Assembly (NCBI GenBank): GCA_963921195.1
Contig: OY992537.1
Coordinates: forward strand, 125,041,347-125,105,346
DNA: 64,000 nucleotides
Direction: 5' to 3'
DNA from: Pegoplata infirma
Taxonomy: Eukaryota > Arthropoda > Insecta > Diptera > Anthomyiidae
Below the pieces are notes generated by a model. It did not search any database and was not told the DNA's origin. It saw only the letters and a list, made by a program, of their open reading frames with translations. Within the stretch, counting starts at the first letter, position 1. Every line of letters starts with the position of its first letter. This document shows positions 22,328-33,237 of this stretch, piece after piece. The position numbers and the translations under genes are program-made.

Positions 22328-24015
22328 TATACCCTCTATCACTTATTGTTAGTGATAGAGGGTATATATAAGTTTGTCAATCCGTTTGTAACTCATCGAA
22401 ATATCGATCTAAGACCCCATAAAGTATGTACATATATTACACTGTGCTACAGTGAAAAAATACTTCCGATGTGACATGGTATAAGTTGTTGGTTTTGTCG
22501 AGTAGATCACCTAAATGCCCATTAAACTTGCCAGACACCCTCAAATTTTAGAGTTATTGTCAAAAATCGTTTATTTAGGAGTTTGCTCACTAAACCTTGT
22601 GTAATTCAAAAAAATTTCACCCGATTTTAATTTTTTCAACTATTTTGGATAGAAGTAGGATAAGGCTTTCCATGTGTGTGAATTGGTTTACATATATAAG
22701 AAAGATATCTATTGTTTTTTTCTATAATATCTAATTTTTTTGTTATTTTTTGAAATTTTTTCGAGTTAATCGATTTTTTTCTGCTATAGTTCGTTTGACA
22801 ACCTTTATATTTATAAACGTATTTTTAAAGAAAATTTAATTCTGAATACGATGAGTTTTATCGTTAAAAAATTAGATAACAATTGACAGAGTTGTGATAA
22901 TTTTTCTAAAAAAGAAAATTAGGATTTTGCAGGAAATCGCCGTTCAGACAACCCAGGCAAAAAAAAATTTATTATAAGAGGTCATGTACAATATTTTGTA
23001 AGGTTTCTGGGTCGCTAAATTCGCTAAATCCGGACATTAAATTGCTCTATCGCGTCAGGTTTTTAAGATATTTAACAAAAATCCGAACGCCATTTTCATG
23101 CAAAATTTTAATTTTCTTTTTTAGAAAATTTATTGCAACTCTGTCAATTGTTATCCGATTTTATCGGCATAAAGCTCATCGTATTCACAATTAAATTTTC
23201 TTTAAGAATGCGTTTATAAATATAAATATTATTGAACGAACTATAGCAGAAAAAATCGATAAACTCAAAAAATTTTCAAAAACTAACAAAAAAAATTAGA
23301 TGTTGTTGAAAAAATCAATACATATCTTTCTTTTATGTGTAGACCAATTCACACACATAAAATGCCCTATCCTTCTTCTATCCAAAACAGCTAAAAAATT
23401 GAAAATCGGTTGAAAACTTTTTAAGTTACACGTGGTTTAGCGAGAATTGTCCCAAAAAAAAATTTTTTACCATAACTTTAAAATTTGAGGGTGTCTGGCA
23501 AGTTTGATGGATGTTTTTGTGATCTTCTCGACGAGACCTACAACCTTAACTACCTCATTTCAAAATTATATTCGATTTTGTGTTTTTTGTAGAGTGATCG
23601 ATTCTAAGACATTCTAGTGATTTCCTCTGTGGAAATGGAAATGGTAATCACGGCCAAAGTATTAAACATATATGACTGAGACTTATCACATTTACTTTTT
23701 GTTGTCCTAAGTTGTTTGGTATTGCATTTGAACGAAATCGGTTCAGCGGTTCAGAAGTTTTGAACGAAAATGTAAGAACACCTCGAAAATTTTAGGGCAT
23801 TCTACATAACCTAAAAATACAAAATGCTTTAAATTGGCTGCTGGTTGGCATATGTGAACAGAATTAGAAAAAGAGAGAAAAAAAAATCGAGGAAATTTTT
23901 TTCACCAAAAAATTTTTTCCGTGAATTTTTTTTTCAAAAGAATTTTTTTTTCGAAAAAATCTTTTTTTAGATTGTGGAGGCTATCTATAAGGCCGAATTT
24001 AACTTTTTTACTTCT
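22328..24015 (+). mobile_element. mini-me/DINE-1-like element, subtype A, split by FB-A copy 2
   Basis: It begins with ATACCCTCTATCAC and the inverted GTGATAGAGGGTAT. The core ACCCCATAAAGTATG is at 22415. FB-A copy 2 occupies 22440-23596, after which GATCGATTCTAAGACATTCTAG resumes the element. The 3' end is ATTGTGGAGGCTATC...GGCCGAATTTAACTTTTTTACTTC. The GTCY microsatellite is nearly lost. Confidence 0.85.
22440..23596. mobile_element. FB-A foldback element, copy 2
   Basis: The left end is CACTGTGCTAC; the right end is a damaged version, GTAGAGTG. Inverted arms span almost all of it: TTGACAGAGTTGTGATAATT (22882) pairs with AACTCTGTCAATTGTTATCC (23139). It matches copy 1 (12001-19195) over its length, so it defines the uninterrupted structure. 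It lies inside a mini-me, at the AT-rich stretch right after the core. No credible ORF. Confidence 0.85.
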
Positions 24016-24099
24016 TTTTACTATTTTACTCCGTTAACGTTTTAGTACTATTTATCAACGAACGACGCGTTGCGACGGTGCTGCAATAAATCTATATAT

Positions 24100-26226
24100 G
24101 GGGCATTCCATGTCAAATCGGACACTTTGAAAACTTTTTTTTTTAGATTTTTCCAATTTGTTTACATTTTTTTGGTAGCCTTCGAAAACTCCTTCGTGGT
24201 AATTTTTCAGATTTTTTTAATGACCCGTTCAAAAGAAAAATTGGTAGTTTGTTCCTTTACTCAAACTTCTTTTACTCATAACTTCTTCAATAATGGTCCA
24301 AATTTCAAATTTTTTTTTTCAAAATTTTTGTTTTTTTTACCTACTTTTTAAAAAAAAATCCTAACAAATTCTTAAAAGTGCTCTAGTATGCGATTTTTAA
24401 GTTTTAAAATGTAAATCTCATTTTTGAAAATGTTTGTACTCTTCGATTTTTTTTTAATTTTTTTTGTGTAAAACTTCTATCGATTCTACAAATTTTTTGC
24501 CCAGGAGGATCGTGGGATAACGATTATAACTTTTTTTTTAAATTTTTTGAAAAAAATTTATTGTAATTTTCCAATATAAAAATCATTTCTACTGCTCCAA
24601 TGGTACGTCTTAGAGGGGTAATTTATTAGACCGACCCCCATTAATTTTTACGTCTTAACATTTCTTTGAAACAAACTAATACCCTATCTCCAATTTCTAA
24701 GGGGGCTCCCATACAAAACGATATTTTTTAAAATTTGCTCCAACCACCTTATAGTGCCCTTATAGTGCCCTTAGGGTACCAAAATGTATGACCGACCCAT
24801 AATACTTTTTTAGTTCAAACATTTTCTCTGAACACACCTACCCTCTATCTTTAACTGTTAAGGCGGTCCCCATACAATTTTTTTTATTTTTTGTAAATTT
24901 GTTTTATTTAATCAGCTTCTACCGGTCCAATGGTGCGTCCGAGAGGACGATCATTGGACCATTTATTTTTACCCTACAACATTTTTGTAAAACATACTCA
25001 CGCCTTATCTTCACTCCCTAAGTAGGCTCCCATACAAACTACAGTTGGAGCAAATTTTATAAAAATGTAATTTTAAATGGAAGCCTACTTAGCGAGTGGA
25101 GATAGGGCTGTGGTATGTTTTACAAAAATGTTTGAGGGTAAAAATAAATGGAGGTCGGTCTCAATAATAACCCCTCTTGGACGCACCATTGGACCAGTAG
25201 AAGCTGATTAAATAAAACAAATTTACAATAAATAAAAAAAATTGTATGGGGACCGCCTTAACAATTAGAGATAGAGAGTAGGTTTGTTCAGAGAAAATGT
25301 TTGGACTAAAAAAATATTGTGGGTCGGTTATACATTTTGTTGCTTTAAGGGCACTATTAGGGCAGTTAGAGCGGATGGAGCAAATTTTAAAAAATGTCGT
25401 TTTGTGTGGGAGCCCCTTAGAAATTGGAGATAGGGTATTCGTTTGTTCCAAAGAAATGTTAAGACGTAAAAATTAATGGGAGTCGGTCTTATAAATAACC
25501 CCTTTATGACGCACCATTGGAGCAGTAGAAATTATTTTAAGATTGAAATATTACAATAAATTTTTTTCAAAAAATTTAAAAAAATAGTAAAAATCGTTAT
25601 CCCACGATCATCCTGGGCAAAAAATTTGTAGAATCGATAGAAGTTTTACACAAAAAAAATTCAAAAAAATCTAAGAGTACAAACATTTTCAAAAATGAGA
25701 CTTAAATTTATTTTAAAACTTAAAAATCGCAAAAAACAAAAATTTTGATTTTTTTAAAGCACGTAAAAAAAAATTAAAAAAAAATTGCAATTTGGACCAT
25801 TATTGAAGAAGTTATGAATAAAAAAGATTTTAGTAACTGAACAAACTACCAATTTTTAAAAATTTTATATCTTTTGAACGGGTCATCAAAAAAATTTTAA
25901 AATTTACCACAAAGGAGTTTTCGAATAATAAAATAAACAAAATAATTCTACAGTAAAAGGTTTAGCAACAAAATCTGCTAATTAGTTACTAATTTTAGTA
26001 TCTTCAAAGTACTAAAATTAGTAATTTTTACTGGTTTTGAATAGTATTAGCTAAAAATTTTAGTATTGATTACCAATTTCTGCACTAGGTCCTTTTGGAT
26101 TAAAATTTACTTAAATTTTTAGTATTGAATACCCACGTTTTTTTTTGGGTGTACTAAAAACTGTCAACTAATTGGGAAAATCTAAAAAAAAAAATATTCA
26201 AAGTGTCCCATTTGACATGATGCCCA
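24100..26226. mobile_element. FB-B foldback element, copy 1, about 2.1 kb
   Basis: The left end GGGGCATTCCATGTCAAATC and the right end GATTTGACATGATGCCC-like sequence are inverted. ATAT is next to both ends (24096-24099 and 26227-26230), consistent with a 4-bp TSD. Arms of about 1 kb meet near 25060: GTCCGAGAGGACGATCATTGG (24926) pairs with the 25170-25195 stretch, and CTAAGTAGGCTCCCATAC (25019) pairs with GGAAGCCTACTTAG (25080). The right flank is mini-me sequence; the left flank is not. Shared design and 4-bp TSD suggest relationship to FB-C. Confidence 0.85.
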
Positions 26227-26648
26227 ATATATATTATTGATCAGTGATCGATTTTAAGACATTCTAGTGATGTCCGTTTGTCTGTCCGTCTGTCCGTATG
26301 TGGAAATGGAAATGACTTAGCACATTTACTTTTTGTTGTCCTAAGTTGTTTGGTATTGCATTTGAGCGAAATCGGTTCAGCGGTTCAGAAGTTATGAACG
26401 AAAATGTAAGAACACCTCGAAAATTTTAGTGCATTCTACATAACCTAAAAATACAAAATGCTTTAAATTGGCTGCTGGTTGGCATATGTGAACAGAATTT
26501 GACACAGAGTGGTATTTTTACAAGTATAAACCTATTTTTCACAAAAAAAAAAAATCGCGGATTTTTTTTTTCCACCAACAAATTTTTTCCGCGAATTTTT
26601 TTTTTCCACAAGAATTTTTTTTCGCAAAAAATCTTTTTTTGGATTGTT
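26227..26648 (+). mobile_element. mini-me/DINE-1-like element, 3' portion only
   Basis: It starts at ATATATTATTGATCAGTGATCG and runs through a short GTCTGTCCGTCTGTCC array (26279) and the A/T-run-rich 3' region. The terminal GGAGGGTAT and ATTCGGC hairpin are not clear. The 5' half is missing, replaced by FB-B at 24100-26226. Confidence 0.75.
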
Positions 26649-26816
26649 ATAATTAATAATAGTTATAAATAAATTAATAAATATCTGAAACAAATATTGT
26701 TCTGCTTGAGCTGAAAAACGGATCCATTAATTTTTCGACTATTTAAAAAATTTTAAAAACATTTTTAATTTTATTATTCGAATAATTTGATTCGAATAAA
26801 TTTATTTAATCAATTG

Positions 26817-27875
26817 AATAGTTCATGCGAATAAAGACGAATAGACCATTTGTAGAATTTTACAGGGGACAATAAAAACGCAGGAAACGGTTAAAAAATA
26901 ATATTTTTGTCAACTTTTTGGTATTAGCTTAAAGATTTAGGTCACATCTACCTATATACAAAATTAGTAAGGTATTCGAAAGAGAACTTGCCAAAAATTG
27001 GACTTCAATTTTTTGCTTAAATGGAAAAAGGGCGAATATCCAAAAAAATGTATTGAAATTTGAATAAAAATGTGTTATTTTGCAGCAGATTTTGACTACA
27101 TTTTCATGAGACTTGCAATACTTGACGAACTATGGTTGGTATTTGTTTGTAACACTTTAAGGACTTCAAGGATACACTTTTAATGGATTGCCAGGACATG
27201 CAAAAAAATTTTTTTTGTTAATTTTTTTTTTTAATATTCCTGCCATTTAATGCAGTAGTAATTCTTTATGACACTAAATACATTTTTAGGAATTATAATA
27301 TTAACCCTTGACTGCATATTACGACGTAACATAAAAGGACATGAAAAAATTTTTGTTTTTTATTCCTGACATTGGATGCAGTATTAACACTAAAAGTTTG
27401 TATGTGCTAAGATTGTTTTTTTTTGTGTACAATTTAAAATTTTAGCTAATATCAATTTTAAACTCGCAACTAAATAATTTTTATATAATATTTTGTTAAG
27501 GATGGATATTCGCCCTTTTTGCTTTCCACACTTTAAAGTCTTATAACTCAAGAACGGTAAAATTTTTTGCCAATATAATAAGTGTGGTTTGTTCCTCGTA
27601 ATGTTCTTTTAACACATTGTTACCGAAAGTAAAATTTTTGTATGTTTTTGTGTTGTGTTTAATCAAAATTGTGCGTTAGTTCACTCCCAATTTAAACAAA
27701 AATATAAAAATATACGAATTATTGCACTTTCAAAGTAATTTTTTTAGCCTTAAAAGTCAAAATTTCCCCAAAATTTCTGCATAGGATTGTAGGGCTCTGC
27801 TAATAAAATGCATTTATGCAAAAAAAACGTGTTTGCGAAAAAGTGGTCTATTCGTCCTTATTCGCATGAACTATT
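26817..27875. mobile_element. TIR element with about 35-bp ends
   Basis: AATAGTTCATGCGAATAAAG at 26817 and CTTATTCGCATGAACTATT ending at 27875 are inverted repeats extending about 35 bp with 2-3 mismatches. CAATTG flanks both (26811-26816 and 27876-27881), a possible 6-bp TSD, though CAATTG is itself palindromic. The interior has no coding frame. CCTGCCATTTAATGCAGTA (27240) and CCTGACATTGGATGCAGTA (27366) are an internal direct repeat. Confidence 0.75.
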
Positions 27876-27889
27876 CAATTGTTACCATA

Positions 27890-28732
27890 ATTTCTTTCAA
27901 CCTAAGATTTTATAAAAATTACTTGAACTCAATTTTTGATTAAATATTTCTTATGTTTTTCAAAAAATTAATTATTGAAAACATAAATTATCATGATATA
28001 AACTTTGATAGGAAACAACCATAAAAATAAACGACAACTTAATTTGCAGCCCTAGCAAAAAAAATAAAAATACACTTTGAAAGTAATGCCCTACAACAGT
28101 AGCTTGTATATTGTCGACATAACATGTAAACAAAAGGCTCTTTTTTTATACTATTAAAACTGTCAACAGTAAATTAAATGGGGGAAAATATAAAATACAA
28201 AAAAAAATCATGTTCAATTTATGGGTCAAATTAAATTTTAGTACTTCATATATAAAATTTGCAATAAAAAAAGTACAGAAAATTTTATGTAAAAAAATAA
28301 ATCAATAACTTTAAATTCAATAACCTTTTGTGTTTTGTAAGACATGATCATTAATCTTGTAGAAAAAAAGCAATTAAAATAGTTTTACACTCATTTCATT
28401 TTAAATTAATTTTTAAATATACTGTTACATATTTAAACGAAAACATTAATAAAAAACATAATTTCAAATAAGCCCGCTTAAACTCTAAGAAAAGCAACAG
28501 AAATAAGCAAAACAATTAATGAATGAAATCCTTAAAGTTCATAGACTTTTAATGAAGAAAATCAAAAAAAAAACAAACAAAACGTAATACAACTAATGAA
28601 TGAAATCCTGAAGGTTCATAGACTTTTAATGATGCTTGTAAAGCATCTAACAATTTAAAAAAATACTACCACTTCTTAATACTTTTACGTCTACACATGT
28701 ATAACAATATGTCACCTTAATGTATTGTCAGT
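27890..28732. repeat. AT-rich spacer with 79-bp tandem duplication
   Basis: AATGAATGAAATCCTNAAGGTTCATAGACTTTTAATGA occurs at about 28515 and 28594, giving a 79-bp period. The rest is AT-rich with no gene. Confidence 0.6.
28718..28732 (+). repeat. Target-site duplication, left copy, of RTE element
   Basis: TAATGTATTGTCAGT here is identical to 32151-32165, on the other side of the LINE. Confidence 0.9.
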
Positions 28733-28780
28733 GTATTGAGGGGGGTGGGACTTTTCGCAGAGGTGGAAAGTTTCTGATTT

Positions 28781-28800
28781 GCCACTCACTTGGGAGTGGC
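28781..28800 (+). promoter_or_regulatory. Hairpin in RTE 5' UTR
   Basis: GCCACTC, six loop bases, then GAGTGGC form a perfect 7-bp stem near the 5' end. RTE elements sometimes carry HDV-like ribozymes at this position; only this P4-like stem is convincing here. Confidence 0.5.
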
Positions 28801-29017
28801 CAGGACGATTCCTTTGTTGAACTGTCCAAGCAGCTAACTACTTCCGGTCTTAGACCAAGTACCACCCGGGCAATGGCTTTTATAGCATCCGCTTTAAGGC
28901 TAGCCAGAGTTAGAAGGCGCCACAACCATGTATCCTGAATGGTCGAAAGGACGTCTCAGGAAAGTAGGCGATAACCGCTGAAACATGGTTGCATCGTGGG
29001 ATTGGACACGTAGATAG

Positions 29018-32000
29018 CAGCCCTATCACCAATCTAGGGGACGAGGGTTAGCAGCCCACATTCCCGAATCACAAATTGCTAACGAATCGCTAATTAAACA
29101 GCCTCTAAATGGAAAACCGAAACCCTCGTTGACGACCTTTGCATATCGAACAAGGACTACGATTGGATACTGGAACGTAAGAACGCTAAGAGATACTGAC
29201 AACATCAACTCAGGTATGAATGCCAAGTACATGCAAGTTGAACGTGAAATGCAGCGATACGGCCTTGCCATCTTAGGCTTGAGTGAGATCCGCTGGACAG
29301 GCTCTGGAGAATACTCGTCAACTACATCCCAGACTGTTATGATTTATTCTGGGAGGGAAACGGGCAGTAGCCACGAATCCGGAGTGGGAATAATGATGAC
29401 AACAAATGCACATAAAAGCTTAGTTACCTGGAAACCTGTCTCGGACAGACTTATTCTTGCTCGCTTTGCATCCAGAGTAAGAAATATATCTTTGATACAA
29501 TGCTATGCTCCCACAGAAAGTGCCACAGACGAGGTTAAAAACACGTTTTACAGCCAGCTTAATAAAACTTATGATGCCATTCCACGGGGTGATATTGTTA
29601 TCGTTATGGGAGATTTAAATGCCAAGGTTGGTTCTGATAACGAATCACTGAAGCACGTAATGGGCAGGCATGGCCTTGGTACTCGAAACGACAACGGCGA
29701 ACGCTTCATTGATTTTTGCAATGCTAGAAAACTTGTGATCGGAGGCACTCTTTTTGAACACAAAGACTGTCATAAGGTAACTTGGATGTCACACGATAGG
29801 TATAGCACCGCAAACCAAATCGACCATTGTGCTATCAGCCATCGCTTTAAGAAATGTCTTCTCGATGTAAGGAGCAAAAGAGGTGCTGACATTGGCCAAT
29901 CTCGGGACCACTACTTAGTGGTGGCCAAAATTCGTTTACGTACTGCCGCAATTCAACAGAAAAGGCAAAACATCCGGCCTAGGAAGTACGATATCGGGCG
30001 CTTAAAAAACATCAATGTCCGAAACAACTTTAGCGCTCAGCTACGCAACGCTGTAGCACAAAACAATGATGCACTTCCGTATGCGTCTATCAACTCTAAA
30101 TGGGACCACGTTAAAAACACCATCAGATCCTGCGCAGATCACACCATAGGCCCAGCTCCCAAAGGAAGACAAGTGTGGATGTCTGAGAATACTTGGAACT
30201 TAATTTCCGAACGTAAAGCTTTAAAAGAGAAAATGAATGCTTCCGAGGACTGTGATGAAAAAAGTAGTTTAGAAGCTAAATATCGTAAATATCACAAGAC
30301 GGTACAGCGAGCAGTGCGACGAGATAAAAGAAAGCACATAGACAGCCTTGCAGAAGAGGCCGAAAATGCAGCAAACTCTGGCGATACGCGAACTGTTTTT
30401 GAGATTACGAAAAAACTTGCAGAGCAAAGAATGCGTACCGAACACCCAGTACGTGACATAAGTGGAAATCTGCTCATCACTGACCAGGAACAACTCCAAA
30501 GATGGAAAGAACATTTTGCAACGGTATTAAACAACATGATTGATCCTGCAGCTCAACCACCTATTTTCGCAAGTTCTATCACTGCAACAAACCCTAGGAT
30601 TCGAATCTCGCCCCCAAGCCTTGCAGAAACCATAGCAGCTATAAAACAGCTTCCAAATGGCAAAGCTGCGGGTACCGATGGTATCCCAGCTGAAATATAT
30701 AAATGCGATCCAAACCTTACGGCTGAACTACTACACCCCCTTATATGTGAATCGTGGGAAATTGAGTCCTTCCCAGACGAATGGAAGGATGGTATAATAG
30801 TCAAGATTGCAAAGAAAGGAGACCTGAAGAACTGCAGCAATTGGCGAGGCATATGTGTGTTACCAACCATAGCAAAGATAATTGCAAAAATAATCCTTAA
30901 TCGCGTTAAAGAGCACCTAGAAAATACCATCAGCTCATGCCAAGCCGGTTTTCGCAGTGGATATTCCTGTGCGGATCATATCAACACCTTACGAATAATC
31001 ACAGAGCAGTGTGTGGAATTCAACTCCAAGCTCCATCTTCTTTTTATTGATTTTGAAAAAGCTTTCGATAGTATTAACCGGGAGTTCATATGGTTAGCTT
31101 TGCAAAGAAGAGGTATACCGGAAAAACTTATATCGCTGATCAAGGAAAGTTATAACCAAGCCAGATGTTTCGTTCTTCACAAGGGGAAGCTATCTGACCC
31201 ATTTATGGTGCAAAGTGGAGTTCGCCAGGGATGTATATTGTCTCCTTTGTTATTCCTTGTCGTGATAGAAGATGTTATAAGTTCCATAGAAAATAGCAGC
31301 CATGGTATCCAGTGGCAAATCAACAACAAATACCTGAACTACTTGGCATACGCAGATGACATATGCTTACTTTCGCACAGACTTTGTGATTTAAAACAGA
31401 CAACACTAAATTTGCAAGACAAACTGCGCTGTACAGGTCTTAAAATAAATACCGGAAAAACAAAGGCACTGAGTGTAGGAGTTGACTCTCCATCAACACT
31501 AAATATAGGCGACCAAATTTACGACTACACGTCCAACTTCTGCTACCTTGGTTGTGAGATTGACGAACATGGAGGTGCCGACTTAGATGTAGAGAGTAGA
31601 ATAAACAAGGCAAGATCATCCTTTGGCATATTAGCCCCAATATGGCAAAACAACAAAATAAGTCTTCGCACTAAGCTTAGAATTTTCGAAGCAAATGTCA
31701 AATCGGTACTTCTCTACGGATGCACAACCTGGAAAGTTACGAATATTATTACCCACCGCCTACAAACATTTGTCAACCGCTGTCTCAGAAGAATTCTTCG
31801 CATTTTCTGGCCTCGGACAGTCTCTAATGCCGACCTGTTAGTGCAGTCAAGACAGATTCCGATAGAAATTGAAATACGGAAGCGCAAGTGGCAATGGATT
31901 GGTCATACACTACGACGAAACGACGACAACGTGGCCAAACAGGCACTTCGATGGAACCCATTTCAACAATTTGGCCGGCAACCTGGCAGACCACGTACAA

Positions 32001-32131
32001 CGTGGCGACGTTCCACCGAAACTGAGATGAACAGTCTTGGCCTATCTTGGAACGAGTTAAGATCAACGGCACAAAATCGGGTCCGCTGGCGATCAGCTGT
32101 TATTGGCGCCCTATGCTCCAATGGGAGTTAG
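29018..32131 (+). CDS. RTE-type endonuclease/reverse transcriptase polyprotein
   Basis: This encodes the replication protein of the LINE: it nicks target DNA and copies the element RNA at the nick. Residue numbers count from the TTG at 29129. Residues 12-270 are an APE-type endonuclease with the expected residues N16 (WNVRTL), E53 (SEIRW), Y126, D162 and N164 (GDLNAKVG), D232 (QIDH) and SRDH at 258-261. Residues 505-780 are the RT: GKAAGTDGIPAEIY, FIDFEKAFDS (D641), SGVRQGCILSP and YADD (741-744). Residues 915-985 hold the WQWIGHTLRR and GRPRTTWRR block typical of SR2-like proteins. No RNase H. Odd point: the first in-frame ATG (29216, residue 30) lies downstream of N16. The frame is open back to 29018, after TAG-CAG at 29015; an in-frame ATG lies upstream of that stop at 28985. 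Start usage is unresolved. Confidence 0.93.
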   Translation, partial: QPYHQSRGRGLAAHIPESQIANESLIKQPLNGKPKPSLTTFAYRTRTTIGYWNVRTLRDTDNINSGMNAKYMQVEREMQRYGLAILGLSEIRWTGSGEYSSTTSQTVMIYSGRETGSSHESGVGIMMTTNAHKSLVTWKPVSDRLILARFASRVRNISLIQCYAPTESATDEVKNTFYSQLNKTYDAIPRGDIVIVMGDLNAKVGSDNESLKHVMGRHGLGTRNDNGERFIDFCNARKLVIGGTLFEHKDCHKVTWMSHDRYSTANQIDHCAISHRFKKCLLDVRSKRGADIGQSRDHYLVVAKIRLRTAAIQQKRQNIRPRKYDIGRLKNINVRNNFSAQLRNAVAQNNDALPYASINSKWDHVKNTIRSCADHTIGPAPKGRQVWMSENTWNLISERKALKEKMNASEDCDEKSSLEAKYRKYHKTVQRAVRRDKRKHIDSLAEEAENAANSGDTRTVFEITKKLAEQRMRTEHPVRDISGNLLITDQEQLQRWKEHFATVLNNMIDPAAQPPIFASSITATNPRIRISPPSLAETIAAIKQLPNGKAAGTDGIPAEIYKCDPNLTAELLHPLICESWEIESFPDEWKDGIIVKIAKKGDLKNCSNWRGICVLPTIAKIIAKIILNRVKEHLENTISSCQAGFRSGYSCADHINTLRIITEQCVEFNSKLHLLFIDFEKAFDSINREFIWLALQRRGIPEKLISLIKESYNQARCFVLHKGKLSDPFMVQSGVRQGCILSPLLFLVVIEDVISSIENSSHGIQWQINNKYLNYLAYADDICLLSHRLCDLKQTTLNLQDKLRCTGLKINTGKTKALSVGVDSPSTLNIGDQIYDYTSNFCYLGCEIDEHGGADLDVESRINKARSSFGILAPIWQNNKISLRTKLRIFEANVKSVLLYGCTTWKVTNIITHRLQTFVNRCLRRILRIFWPRTVSNADLLVQSRQIPIEIEIRKRKWQWIGHTLRRNDDNVAKQALRWNPFQQFGRQPGRPRTTWRRSTETEMNSLGLSWNELRSTAQNRVRWRSAVIGALCSNGS

Positions 32132-32165
32132 AGGAACACATATATATATATAATGTATTGTCAGT
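32132..32165 (+). repeat. (TA)n tail and right TSD of RTE element
   Basis: GAGGAACACATATATATATA is followed by TAATGTATTGTCAGT at 32151-32165, the right target duplication. Confidence 0.9.
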
Positions 32166-32217
32166 TATTTGTCATTGAATTTTAATACCTTTTATTCAGT
32201 TTTAATCTATTTATACA

Positions 32218-32396
32218 CCATTTTATTTTTTATTTATTTTTTTTTTATTTTTTTAAGAATAACCATACAATTAAAATTATATACTAATTTTACCTAACCG
32301 AGAACTGGTTACAATGACCTTCGTCTCGTGGGAATCGAACCCACGACCCCCAGACTCATAGACTAGCACGCCACCAACTAGCCTACTGGGGCGCCC
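32218..32396 (-). mobile_element. tRNA-derived SINE
   Basis: On the minus strand the head (32396 to 32319) carries a box A-like TAGGCTAGTTGG and a perfect box B GGTTCGATTCC inside a GTGGG/CCCAC T-arm stem. The acceptor ends do not pair, so it is not a functional tRNA gene. A non-tRNA body follows (about 32318-32265), then an A-rich tail ending about 32222. CATTTTA-like sequence lies at both edges, a possible short TSD. Transcription by RNA polymerase III is expected from the boxes. Confidence 0.8.
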
Positions 32397-32399
32397 ATT

Positions 32400-33035
32400 T
32401 TTATTTTTTTTTTTTTAATTTATGAGCATATATTTAAAATGCTTGAACTATTTTGGGACGATCTGAGCGTTATCTGTTAGCGTGTTTAAAATATGCTAAC
32501 TTTCGAAAGACAACCTGAATGCTTCTGAAGCCTCTCATATATATTTGTTATTTTCCTGATGAGGCCGGTATTAAGATTTAACGAAATCGGTCCAGTGGTT
32601 TTGAAGTTATATGAGTTTTTGACGAGTTTCACTTTGATATCTAGAGTTGAAAAACATGTTTGCACATTTTAAAATTAATTACACTGTGTTCGAGTTCGGG
32701 TACTCTGAATTCAAGGGTGCTAGACGTTTTTCGAAATTAGCGCTCGTATTCGCGATATTCGCGATTTAAAATGTTGATGCTTGAGTACAATAAAAACAAT
32801 ATTTTTAAACTTTTGCGATAATTTTTTAATTTAAAACCATTCAAGTCTTTTAAACTAACACAACAAACCATAATAACGTATTTTTTTTTTGCGAAAAGCT
32901 TTTTTTTGTTCGCGAAAAATCTTTATTTTCGTGAAAAAATGGATTTAATACAAATATTTTTAGTTTGATTTAAATTAATGACAGCCATCTGGTAGACCTA
33001 GTTCATGTTCACTAAATCCCATTGTAATATCCGTA
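32400..33035. other. AT-rich spacer without recognised gene
   Basis: About 32520-32640 (GAAAGACAACCTGAATGC, ATCGGTCCAGTGGTTTTGAAG) resembles the interior of subtype A mini-me elements such as 33250-33540, so part may be an old mini-me fragment. Confidence 0.45.
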
Positions 33036-33202
33036 TTTTTATACCCTCCACTCTAGTGATAGAGGGTATATATAAGTTTGTCATTCCGTTTGTAACACCT
33101 CGAAATATTGGTCTAGGACCCCATAAAGTATATATATTTATGATCCTCGATCGATTTTAAGTCGATCTAGCGATGTCCGTCCGTCCGTCCGTCCGTCCGT
33201 CC

Positions 33203-33237
<35 letters not shown>

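Larger units (their letters stand above)
28733..32150 (+). mobile_element. Full-length RTE-clade LINE with 15-bp TSD
   Basis: The element is 3418 bp between two identical 15-bp copies of TAATGTATTGTCAGT. It has a GC-richer 5' region of about 285-390 bp, one long ORF, only about 19 bp of 3' UTR and a short (TA)n tail ending at 32150. Compact size, a single ORF without ORF1 and a microsatellite tail fit the RTE clade; the protein recalls the schistosome SR2 type. The identical TSD and uninterrupted frame indicate a recent insertion. Base composition contrasts sharply with the surroundings. Confidence 0.92.

Noticed and set aside
28733..28830. HDV-like self-cleaving ribozyme at the RTE 5' end
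   Set aside because: A P4-like hairpin and TTTTCGC/GGACGA motifs are suggestive, but I could not find a 7-bp P1 partner for the 5' end, so I do not call it. A covariance-model search would decide.
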